From the NCBI GenBank assembly GCA_030693105.1, contig JAUYBK010000157.1, positions 1 through 27,989 of the forward strand: 27,989 bases of DNA. The letters are read 5' to 3'. The stretch is from Methanobacteriaceae archaeon. Its GTDB lineage: Archaea; Methanobacteriota; Methanobacteria; Methanobacteriales; Methanobacteriaceae. Under the pieces are notes generated by a model, which was not told the DNA's origin, did not search any database, and saw only the letters and a program-made list of their open reading frames with translations. The position numbers and the translations under genes were made by a program. Of this stretch, positions 7,519-15,008 are shown one piece after another. Within the stretch, counting starts at the first letter, position 1; the number at the start of each line of letters is the position of its first letter.

Positions 7519-8372
7519 ATGATTCCCCGAGTTTCTATTGTTATTTTAAATTGGAACGGTTGGGAAGACACCATCGAATGTTTAGAATCAGTATATCAAA
7601 TTGAATATTCTAATTTTGATGTGCTTCTGGTTGATAATCATTCAGAGGATGACTCTCTGGAACAAATTAGAGCCTACTGCTCTGGAAAATTGGAAGTAAA
7701 ATCTGATTTTTTCGATTATAATTCTGATAATAAACCCCTCAAAGTCGAAGAACATGGTGATGATGAAGGTTTGCAAAATGTTGACAAATCTGATCTTATA
7801 ATCATAAAAAATGATGAAAACTATGGTTTTCCTGGTGGAAACAATGTTGGAATCAGATTTGCTCTTGATAATTTAAATCCACACTACGTACTGCTTCTGA
7901 ATAATGACACCGTAGTTGATAAGAAGTTTTTAAATGAACTAGTCAATAATGGTGAATCTAATAAAAAAATTGGAATCATAGGCCCCAAGATATACTACTA
8001 TAATGAAGCTGACGTTATATGGAGTGCAGGGTGCAGAATTTCATGGAAACTTGCTAGAGGTATTCAAATAGGCAGCGGTGAATTGGACCAGGGCCAGTAT
8101 GATGATGAAAGAAAAGTAGAATACATCAGTGGATCTGCCTTTCTTATTAAAAAAGAAGTTATTCGTAAAATTGGCCTGATGGACGAGAACTACTTTTATA
8201 TTTTGAAAAAAAACCGGATTTTCATGAGAAATGGGCTAAAAAGAGTGATTATTGGATTTTTGTGTGCTATGAGGTTTTACGTGCCATTATACTACCAGTA
8301 TCTTTGAGTATTTATCACAATAATTTTAATTTATTTGAAGCATATTATAAATGTTTAATCGACTTTAAATGA
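7519..8372 (+). pseudogene. GT2 rhamnosyltransferase-like glycosyltransferase, damaged at its 3' end
   Basis: The open frame from ATG 7519 (GGTG at 7509-7512) runs to 8307, giving 262 residues. The first 220 are a normal GT2 domain of the rhamnosyltransferase type: SIVILNWNGWEDT, LLVDNHSEDDS, NYGFPGGNNVGI, LLLNNDT and SGSAFLIKKEV...IGLMDENYF. Right after NYF the family's acidic D/E-x-D-W region and the stretch behind it are missing; the frame passes into KKNRIFMR, which resembles the later RNRIxFMR segment. From about 8228 the -1 frame carries what looks like the real C-terminus (KWAKKSDYWIFVCYEVLRA...) up to a stop at 8370-8372. I read this as an internal deletion plus a one-base loss, probably inactive. 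An A-AAA-AAC slippery heptamer at 8208-8214 in the zero frame offers a less likely programmed-frameshift reading. It is the second gene of the plus-strand unit. Confidence 0.6.
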
Positions 8373-8397
8373 ATAAAAAATAGCAGATGGTGATTAT

Positions 8398-9369
8398 ATG
8401 GATAAACCTTTAGTTTCAATAATAACACCAACTTATAATCATGAAAAATTTATAAAAAAGTGCATTGAGAGTGTATTGTCACAAAGTTACCCTCATTGGG
8501 AGCAATTAATAATTGATGATGGTTCTACCGATAAAACAGAACAGATTATTAAAGAATACTCAGATGAAAGAATAAAATATTTTAAGCAGAAGAATAAAGG
8601 GATATGGCGATTAAATGAGAATTATAATAAAGCTTTACAGTATTCAGAAGGCCAAATTATTGCAGTTTTAGAAGGTGATGATTATTGGCCTAAAAAAAAA
8701 TTAGAAACGCAAATTTCAACATTCAAAGACCCAAATGTTGTTTTGAGTTGGGGAAAAGCTGTAATAGTAAATGAAAAAAATGAGATTATAGGTTATTATC
8801 CAAATAGTTTTGAAAGGTTTAAGAAATTGGAGAGTAGTGAAGCATATAAGAATTTGTTTTTTGGAGATTTTATTCCCGCATGCACAGTAATGTGTAGAAA
8901 AAGCGTGTTAAATGAGATAAATGGATTTATTCAACCAAAAAACATTCCATTTGTTGATTATCCTACATGGCTAAGTTTGGGTGCGAAAGGTAAACTTGCA
9001 TGTGTTGATGGGTTACTGGGTTTTTTTAGGCATCACAATAAACAAATATCATCGACAATGGTTTTAGAAATGTTTAAGTCAATGCAATATTCAATTCAGT
9101 TCTTCAAAAATATGGATAAGCCAATTAGAATGGGTATTCGTGACTTGATAAGATATGATATAAATCAAATTCAACACAATATTTCCTATTATAAAGAGAA
9201 TAGATCATTAAACAAGAACAAGGAGAATAAGTCAAATTCGAAGATTAATATAAATATCTCGTTTTCAACGTTATTCATATTGTTTCTAAGAATATATTTT
9301 GCTTTTAAAACAAATACATCATGGACTATGATCATTATTAGAAATAAGATAAAAAAATTAGCCATATGA
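8398..9369 (+). CDS. GT2 family glycosyltransferase
   Basis: A 323-residue GT-A glycosyltransferase. Residues 1-110 carry VSIITPTYNHEKFIKKCIESVLSQ, IIDDGSTDKT and the metal-binding loop LEGDDYWPKKKLETQ, the pattern of bacterial and archaeal GT2 enzymes making surface polysaccharide (WcaA/EpsE-like). Residues about 155-215 (FGDFIPACTVMCRKSVL, FVDYPTWLSLGAKG, GFFRHHNKQIS) form the acceptor half. The C-terminal 60 residues are lysine/asparagine rich with one hydrophobic segment (about residues 285-305), which could hold it to the membrane. The ATG has GGTGAT at 8389-8394. It follows the damaged GT2 by 25 bases and is itself 25 bases before a GT4 gene, so it is probably cotranscribed. The coding sequence is very AT-rich compared with the genes right of 16.5 kb, suggesting acquisition as part of a variable glycan cassette. 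Confidence 0.85.
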   Translation: MDKPLVSIITPTYNHEKFIKKCIESVLSQSYPHWEQLIIDDGSTDKTEQIIKEYSDERIKYFKQKNKGIWRLNENYNKALQYSEGQIIAVLEGDDYWPKKKLETQISTFKDPNVVLSWGKAVIVNEKNEIIGYYPNSFERFKKLESSEAYKNLFFGDFIPACTVMCRKSVLNEINGFIQPKNIPFVDYPTWLSLGAKGKLACVDGLLGFFRHHNKQISSTMVLEMFKSMQYSIQFFKNMDKPIRMGIRDLIRYDINQIQHNISYYKENRSLNKNKENKSNSKININISFSTLFILFLRIYFAFKTNTSWTMIIIRNKIKKLAI

Positions 9370-9394
9370 TTTAAGAATCAATGAACTCATTAAT

Positions 9395-10579
9395 ATGAAA
9401 ATTATCAACATCCTACATCACTCTTTATCTCCATATAACAAAGAAGCTGATCCGCTTTTTTATGAAGATGCCTGGCATATTGGAGTAGCAAAGGGAGTAA
9501 AAAAATATACTAATCAATATGATTTAGAGTGTTGGCGTCCGGAAAGGAATTTGAAAAAAGAACAGACTAGAACAGAAGATGGTATAACTCATAGAATTTT
9601 TCCTTCGAATTACTTTTTAAAGTTTGAAAACTCCCCTTTACTTTTAAACAGATTAAAAGCATCCTATGATGAAGAAATAATTGTTCATCTACACGGAATA
9701 GTCTATCCATTTAGTTATATGATTTTAAGTGCTCTGAATAAAGAGATCCCAATTATTGGTCAGTCACATGAGGCTTCTTCTACACTATCTAATGCTATTT
9801 TTAAAAAAAAAGTTCCTAACCGTTTAAAAACATTAGGGAAACCTATTATTTCTTTAGAACGTTTATTTCAAAAAAAAATGCTTTCTAAAATTGACTATTT
9901 TTTCTGTTTAAACGAAGAAGAAAAAACAGCGTTCTCAAAATTTGGTAAATCCATTATTCAACCCATGGGGGTTGATTTTGAAAGATTTAAACCCATAAAA
10001 AAAGAGGAAGCGCTTAAAATTACAGGATTGGATAATCTCAGATACATCATTTACGTTGGTAGACTTGACAAGCGGAAAGGTTTAGAATATTTACTAAAAA
10101 GCTTCAAAAAAATTCTAGAAAAGTATGATAGAAAACTTATTTTAGCAGGAGAAGGTCCATTCAAAAAAAAATTAATTTCATTAAGCAAAAATTTGGAGAT
10201 TTATGATAAATTGATATTTTTAGGGCATACAAAAAACTCAAAATTACCCTATTATTACAACATTTCTGATGTGACTATATTTCCCAGCACAATTGAAGCC
10301 TATTCCATTGTACCCATAGAATCATTAGCTTGTAAAACCCCTATAATAACAACTAATGTTGGAGCTATTCCAGAAATTACTAAAAAATTTAAAACTGGTT
10401 CAATTATTATACCTCATAATAACATTGATGCAACTTTTAAAGCCTTTGATACAATTAATTCAAATATTAACAATATAAAAATCGATAGAAAAAATGGAGA
10501 GAAATTTTATGATTGGAAATCTATAATAAAAAATACGGTGAACATTTACGAAGAGCTTTACAAAAAATACTATGAATGA
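9395..10579 (+). CDS. GT4 family (GT-B) glycosyltransferase
   Basis: A 394-residue retaining glycosyltransferase of the GT4 type. The N-terminal acceptor domain begins MKIINILHHSLSP and includes IIGQSHEAS near residue 130. The C-terminal donor domain shows IYVGRLDKRKGLEYLLKSF (about 219-237), LILAGEGPFKKKL, VTIFPSTIEAYSIVPIESLACKTPII with the conserved E-x7-E (EAYSIVPIE, about 305-313) that binds the nucleotide sugar, and NVGAIPEI. It would add one sugar to a lipid-linked glycan in the cytosol. No signal peptide or membrane helix is evident. I see no clear ribosome site before the ATG. It is the last gene of the plus-strand unit and faces the methyltransferase genes across about 210 bases. 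AT-rich, like the GT2 gene before it. Confidence 0.87.
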   Translation: MKIINILHHSLSPYNKEADPLFYEDAWHIGVAKGVKKYTNQYDLECWRPERNLKKEQTRTEDGITHRIFPSNYFLKFENSPLLLNRLKASYDEEIIVHLHGIVYPFSYMILSALNKEIPIIGQSHEASSTLSNAIFKKKVPNRLKTLGKPIISLERLFQKKMLSKIDYFFCLNEEEKTAFSKFGKSIIQPMGVDFERFKPIKKEEALKITGLDNLRYIIYVGRLDKRKGLEYLLKSFKKILEKYDRKLILAGEGPFKKKLISLSKNLEIYDKLIFLGHTKNSKLPYYYNISDVTIFPSTIEAYSIVPIESLACKTPIITTNVGAIPEITKKFKTGSIIIPHNNIDATFKAFDTINSNINNIKIDRKNGEKFYDWKSIIKNTVNIYEELYKKYYE

Positions 10580-10722
10580 AAATTTATAGTATACAGAGTT
10601 CTTAACACGTGACATAAACCAAACAACAACCTAAAATAACCTAATAAGCATTTCCCACAACCTAAAAAGAATCTATAAAGAAAATCAAACCAAGATAACC
10701 ATACAAAATCAACAAAACACAT

Positions 10723-10746
10723 AAAAAAAAGGATATTTAAAAAAAA
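10723..10746 (-). terminator. Double oligo-T terminator for the minus-strand methyltransferase unit
   Basis: On the minus strand, 43 bases after the stop of the methyltransferase gene, there are two T8 tracts (complements of A8 at 10739-10746 and 10723-10730). This is the hairpin-free poly-U type terminator used in archaea. The rest of the convergent region (10580-10722) is strikingly G-poor on the plus strand and contains no convincing gene. Confidence 0.55.
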
Positions 10747-10788
10747 TTCAAAACTCAATTCATGAAACAGCCTCACCTTAGACTTTAT

Positions 10789-11421
10789 TTATTCCTCTTC
10801 TTTTTTTGCTACGAAAAAGAAGGTGAATGAAAATAAGTTTGGCCATTTCATTCCAATGAAATGAAAGAAGTTAGGAAATCTAGAATAATCCCCAAAAGTG
10901 ATATCAAATTCAACTATTTTTAATCCTGCTTCAATAAAGAGTTTAGTGGCACTATCCTTACTGAAAAATCTGAGATGGCCCCTATTTAAGATTCCCTCAT
11001 CTTGATAATTGAAATTTCCAAACAAAAGACTTATTCTTATTCTCCAATTGGTTATATTAGGGATTGAAGCTACAATGCTTCCGTCATCTTTAAGATATTT
11101 CTTAAATCTAATCAATACATTTTCAGGATCCCTTAAATGTTCCAAAACATCGGCAAAAATAATATAATCAAAATAATTCTTATAAACACTGCTTAATTCA
11201 ATTGACTCCACATCCCCCACAATTAAATGCTTATAATATTTTCTAGCTTTTTTAGCTCTTTTTTCATCAAACTCTATGCAAAATACATCACAATAATTAA
11301 GATTTAGCATTTGTGCTAATTTACCATACCCACATCCCACATCCAAAACCTTTTTATTGTTTTGGATAAGATTTGAAATTTTAAGATGTATTGGATTTGG
11401 TTGTGATTCTTGATTTTCCAT
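10789..11421 (-). CDS. Class I SAM-dependent methyltransferase (Methyltransf_23-like), copy 1
   Basis: A 210-residue SAM methyltransferase. Motif I is VLDVGCGYGKLAQ (about residues 25-37), motif II an acidic strand end (CIEFDEKRAKKA), post-II GDVESIEL and motif III FDYIIFADVLEHLRDP; the RGHLRFFS stretch near 150 is usual for sugar/lipid methyltransferases in glycan loci. It has no membrane segment. Likely role: methylating a sugar or precursor of the surface glycan, inferred from neighbourhood. The ATG at 11421 is preceded by AGGGG. It is the last gene of the minus-strand unit, 33 bases behind its paralogue, and shares a 70-base block with it that is nearly identical at DNA level. Confidence 0.87.
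   Translation of the reverse strand: MENQESQPNPIHLKISNLIQNNKKVLDVGCGYGKLAQMLNLNYCDVFCIEFDEKRAKKARKYYKHLIVGDVESIELSSVYKNYFDYIIFADVLEHLRDPENVLIRFKKYLKDDGSIVASIPNITNWRIRISLLFGNFNYQDEGILNRGHLRFFSKDSATKLFIEAGLKIVEFDITFGDYSRFPNFFHFIGMKWPNLFSFTFFFVAKKEEE
11144..11213 (-). repeat. 70-bp near-identical block, copy A
   Basis: This block matches 11816-11885 at 69 of 70 bases (single difference T/C in the TCxTAAA-like segment). It covers the codons for motif II/III of the methyltransferase (roughly VESIELSSVY through IIFADVL). Flanking parts of the two genes are much less alike. Confidence 0.8.
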
Positions 11422-11454
11422 AAAAACCCCTATATCTAATTATTTATTCATTGA

Positions 11455-12048
11455 TTATATCACTAAATCCTTCTTTTTTGTTATAATCAAAAATTGAAAT
11501 GCTAATAAATTCGACCATATTTTACCGATTTTGTAGAAAACCTTGGCAAAATTATTTAAATCTCCCACAGTCACATCAAATGAAACAATTTCCATATTTG
11601 CTTCAGAAATTAGTTTTTTTGCACTTTTAACATTGAAAAAACGTATATGCCCCCAACCTAATAAACCCTGATCATTATATTCAAAATTTCCCATTAATAC
11701 ATTAAATCGAATTCTCCAGTTAGAAATATTTGGTAAAGATACAACAACGCGCCCATCGGCTTTAAGATATTTCATAAATTTAAACAATACCTCCAATGGT
11801 TGTATCAGATGCTCTAAAACATCGGCAAAAATAATATAATCAAAATAATTCTCATAAACACTGCTTAATTCAATTGACTCCACATTACCTACAAAAACTT
11901 TCTGACAATGAGTTTTTGCTTTTTGGGCTGTTTTTTCGTCAATTTCAATCCCAACAACTTCACAATCGTTCGAAACCATTTTTTCTGCCATAAACCCCCC
12001 TGAACATCCCACATCTAGAACTTTTTTGTGCTGTCCGAAGTCGAACAA
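11455..12048 (-). CDS. Class I SAM-dependent methyltransferase, copy 2, 5' end probably frameshifted
   Basis: A 197-residue paralogue of the gene downstream of it: VLDVGCSGGFMAEK (motif I, about 10-23), EVVGIEIDEKTAQKA, GNVESIEL, FDYIIFADVLEHLIQP, GHIRFF. The only in-frame start is TTG at 12048, with a stop four codons upstream, so the protein would begin just before motif I, some 15 residues shorter than its paralogue. A different frame opens at ATG 12100 (MWQYDSFNTNIFSVNQK) and runs straight into this position; removing one A from the A5 run at about 12051-12055 joins them into a normal-length N-terminus. I therefore think the true gene is 11455-12100 with a one-base insertion that is either real or a sequence error. 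Likely substrate: a sugar in the surface glycan, inferred from context. Confidence 0.75.
   Translation of the reverse strand: MFDFGQHKKVLDVGCSGGFMAEKMVSNDCEVVGIEIDEKTAQKAKTHCQKVFVGNVESIELSSVYENYFDYIIFADVLEHLIQPLEVLFKFMKYLKADGRVVVSLPNISNWRIRFNVLMGNFEYNDQGLLGWGHIRFFNVKSAKKLISEANMEIVSFDVTVGDLNNFAKVFYKIGKIWSNLLAFQFLIITKKKDLVI
11816..11885 (-). repeat. 70-bp near-identical block, copy B
   Basis: Partner of 11144-11213 with one mismatch in 70 bases, at the same place in the paralogous methyltransferase reading frame. Spacing between copies is 672 bases. Confidence 0.8.
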
Positions 12049-12138
12049 CTTTTTGATTTACGCTGAAGATATTGGTATTAAACGAATCGTATTGCCACAT
12101 TTAAATCTCTCTTACTTTTATTAAGGATTAATTTTCCC

Positions 12139-13320
12139 TTATGATAAATAAATTTGGATATAACTTTTAGAAATTATTTTCCAACTAAATTGCTTAGCAA
12201 TTATTGAACAAGAAACTGATATCTTGCTTCTTAGGGGTTCATCATCAATCAACTCTAAAATCATCGATGCAATCATATTAACATCTTTCTCTTGGATTAA
12301 CATTCCAGTCTTACGATCATTTATTATATCCAGTATCCCCCCCACATTGGACCCCATAACCGGTAATCCACAAGCCATTGCCTCCAATAAAACCACTCCT
12401 AATCCTTCCGTATTCCCCTGGGAATCGACGATAGAAGGAAGGACAAAAACATCCGAAGAGTTGTACAATACCAATAGCTCTTCATCCGAAACGTTTTTTA
12501 GAATTTCTACGTAATCTTCCAGGTCTAAATCAGTTATCAACTTTTTAAGTTTCTCCTCCAGAGGCCCCGAACCCACTATCTTCAATCTGACATCATCTCG
12601 GTCTTTTAATATCTCTTTCACAGCCTTAATAAGATACTCGTGACCTTTCCTTTCAATCAAGTACCCTACAGAAAGGATTTGGAACACATTCGCATCTTTA
12701 GGAACTTCAATATGGCGGAAAAAGTCAGTGTCGACTCCAAATGGAATTATTTCAAATTCTTCTCTTTTGAGACCTATATCTACACATTTCTCCAATGTTG
12801 CTTTACTAATTGCAATAGGTTTAGAAGAACCATTTATAAGTCCCCGCAGAGCAAATTTCATACGATACAATCCGGCCAAATAAACCTCTTCACCATATAC
12901 AGTACATATATAAGGTATTTTAAAGACTTTTTTTAGAAAATAAGCACCTAAACCATTAGGAATTGCCCAGTGAACATGCACCACATCCACATCCCTTAAT
13001 CGCATCATCGAATAAACCACGTTAAAAAAAAGAAAAGTCAAAACCTGAAACTTAATTAACCACCCCTCTTTAACATTATCGATCATCCCGGAACGACCAG
13101 CCAACTTCTCAAACCGTTTAGGATAAAAATAATGAAATTTCTCTACTTGAACACCATCCATCTCATACTTACTTTTACCACCAGTATGTGGAGCCAAAAC
13201 CTGCACCTCATGCCCATCTTTAGCTACTTCCCGCATGAGCCTGTGAACAAAAATACCATGGGGATCGTCCTCAAATTCGGGGTAGGCCGAAGTTATAACT
13301 CCTATTCTGATGTTAACCAC
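12139..13320 (-). CDS. GT4 family glycosyltransferase
   Basis: A 393-residue GT-B, GT4-type enzyme. N-terminal domain: IGVITSAYPEFEDDPHGIFVHRLMREVAKDGHEV, then VVHVHWAIPNGLGAY near 115 and YGEEVYLAGLY. The donor domain has SVGYLIERKGHEYLIKAV (about 215-233), LKIVGSGPLEEKL, SSDVFVLPSIVDSQGNTEGLGVVLLEAMACGLPV with the nucleotide-sugar E-x7-E (EGLGVVLLE) and NVGGILDII. Cytosolic, probably membrane-associated through basic and hydrophobic patches. Start is a GTG whose codon lies inside the last codons of the upstream gene (8-base overlap with 13313-14932), which implies translational coupling. It probably adds a sugar to the lipid-linked glycan; the donor is not predictable. Confidence 0.88.
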   Translation of the reverse strand: MVNIRIGVITSAYPEFEDDPHGIFVHRLMREVAKDGHEVQVLAPHTGGKSKYEMDGVQVEKFHYFYPKRFEKLAGRSGMIDNVKEGWLIKFQVLTFLFFNVVYSMMRLRDVDVVHVHWAIPNGLGAYFLKKVFKIPYICTVYGEEVYLAGLYRMKFALRGLINGSSKPIAISKATLEKCVDIGLKREEFEIIPFGVDTDFFRHIEVPKDANVFQILSVGYLIERKGHEYLIKAVKEILKDRDDVRLKIVGSGPLEEKLKKLITDLDLEDYVEILKNVSDEELLVLYNSSDVFVLPSIVDSQGNTEGLGVVLLEAMACGLPVMGSNVGGILDIINDRKTGMLIQEKDVNMIASMILELIDDEPLRSKISVSCSIIAKQFSWKIISKSYIQIYLS

Positions 13321-14932
13321 CTACCCTCTTGAATATGGTGACCGTTCCGAACCTTTGAATAGCTACGTATGAAGTGAAATTCATCCCTTTCCAAGCAGAG
13401 ATATAGTAATCAGGACGCAACTTTTCCAGTTCATTATTTAAGGCAATATTATCTTCCTTGGTAAAGTTATAGTCCTTAGGGCCGACGTACATGGTCTCGT
13501 TATTCTTGAAGATGGGCATTTTCCCCACATTCATCTGAAGGTACCATGCAAAGTAGGACCATAAATCAGCATAAATGATTTTAGAATTATATTGAGGATC
13601 GTAATTAATCAACCATGCACTGGCCTGTTGGGAGTCATGGTTGAAAAGTTTGCTGTTTTCATTGTCCTTTTCTATCCCCGGAAGCTGACTAAAAGCAGAA
13701 AATACCATTAAAAGCGTCAAAATCACCGCCCCCAAGTACAGGGTTAAGTTTTTATCCTTGAAACAGACCCTCATTTGACGGGCAGCCCATGTTAATCCTC
13801 TAACCAGAAAGTAAGCCACTGGAGGGGCCATGGTAATGAAGTAGCGGTGGTCCTTGGCCACGTAGATACTCTGGAAGATGAAAAACACCATGAACCAGGT
13901 GAAGAATAAAAAGTCCATCCTCCAGTCCCTAATCCCCACTTCTTTAGATAAATTGTAGCCCAAATATGCTGCTACAAAGAATATTAGTTCTGTGGCAAAA
14001 TAATGCACTTTTCCGAAGGTAAAGAAGAATATAATAAGCAATACAACCATTAACGCCAATTTGGCTTTTAAATTATTTTTCAGGTTAAGATTTGGCAATT
14101 GTCTGCCCTTTCGGGTCTCTCTCCACTTCTTAATCAAGAAGACCATAAACCCTAAAAAGGCCATTAGGACAACCATCACAGACTGCACACCTGTGTATGC
14201 TGGTAAATTCTTCAAAAAGTACAATGGATCTGGGTTGTAAGCAAAGTGCTCCGAAATTCCACCCCCGGCACGGGCTCCAGAAGTTCCAAAGAAGTCCATG
14301 AAAGTATAGAGGGGATTACCAAATTTCATCCACAAATATATTACGAAGGGAAGAATAACCAACAAAGACAAGCTAATACCAATCAGTATATCCCTACGGT
14401 TTCTGATTTTATCCCAGTTAATGAAGATATAAAGGAAGATAGGGAAAATTATAAGGGCCATGTTGAATCGGGTTAAAAATGCCAGCATGGCCACTGGGAA
14501 GGACAGGTAAAACCACTTGGAGTTCTTCTCCACTGCCAAGTAGGTAAGATAAATTGCCCAGATAGCGACTCCCACACTGGAAACATCATTAAAACCCGCA
14601 GCAGTGTAGGTGATTACAATTGGAAAAGTGGCAAATAATAAACTACCAACGAAGCTGACAACAGAACTTAAACGTTCCCGCATTAATAGATAAAGACCTA
14701 TACAACCCGCTATGGACAAGAGGCCGTCAGCAATAAAGATGGGAGTAATTGACAAATTTCCAAATAGGAAAAACAAAGCAGTTACCAGTGATAAAAATGG
14801 TGGTCGGTTAAGATCAGTATAGCCTATACTCTTCCCTGCAAATTCAGCCGCATCAGCCAGATAATCAAAAGTATCCAAGATGGGACCAAGTTCCATCTGT
14901 ACTTTGACCCGGTAATAGGTAATGATGCTCAC
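13313..14932 (-). CDS. GT-C (PMT/ArnT-like) multi-pass membrane glycosyltransferase
   Basis: A 539-residue membrane protein with about ten hydrophobic segments and a soluble C-terminal domain of about 120 residues. The first loop, GPILDTFDYLADAAEFAG, and the following LNRPPFLSLVTALFF are typical of the GT39/GT83 family (PMT, ArnT), where an acidic residue in loop 1 is catalytic and the donor is a polyprenyl-phosphate sugar; transfer occurs on the outer face. The first usable start is GTG 14932, yet the frame remains open upstream to 15034 and encodes the missing first membrane helix (KWIFLILLILIV directly before VSIITYYR) with no ATG, GTG or TTG. The true start may be a non-standard codon or be hidden by an indel. 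It sits 76 bases behind another GT-C-like gene and overlaps the GT4 gene by 8 bases. Acceptor unknown. Confidence 0.78.
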   Translation of the reverse strand: MSIITYYRVKVQMELGPILDTFDYLADAAEFAGKSIGYTDLNRPPFLSLVTALFFLFGNLSITPIFIADGLLSIAGCIGLYLLMRERLSSVVSFVGSLLFATFPIVITYTAAGFNDVSSVGVAIWAIYLTYLAVEKNSKWFYLSFPVAMLAFLTRFNMALIIFPIFLYIFINWDKIRNRRDILIGISLSLLVILPFVIYLWMKFGNPLYTFMDFFGTSGARAGGGISEHFAYNPDPLYFLKNLPAYTGVQSVMVVLMAFLGFMVFLIKKWRETRKGRQLPNLNLKNNLKAKLALMVVLLIIFFFTFGKVHYFATELIFFVAAYLGYNLSKEVGIRDWRMDFLFFTWFMVFFIFQSIYVAKDHRYFITMAPPVAYFLVRGLTWAARQMRVCFKDKNLTLYLGAVILTLLMVFSAFSQLPGIEKDNENSKLFNHDSQQASAWLINYDPQYNSKIIYADLWSYFAWYLQMNVGKMPIFKNNETMYVGPKDYNFTKEDNIALNNELEKLRPDYYISAWKGMNFTSYVAIQRFGTVTIFKRVGG

Positions 14933-15008
14933 AATTAAGATTAATAGTATTAAAAAAATCCACTTTGAATTGGGAAATTTATATGATTTATGAGTAGAGT
15001 TTAAATGA

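Noticed and set aside
8208..8214. A-AAA-AAC slippery heptamer as a programmed -1 frameshift
   Set aside because: There is no clear stem-loop behind it and the protein also lacks an internal region, so deletion and decay explain the locus better.
10570..10776. Minus-strand frame of 68 residues after the methyltransferase gene
   Set aside because: It is a low-complexity Phe/Leu/Cys-rich product of the G-poor intergenic stretch, starts at GTG without a ribosome site and runs through the T8 terminator tracts.
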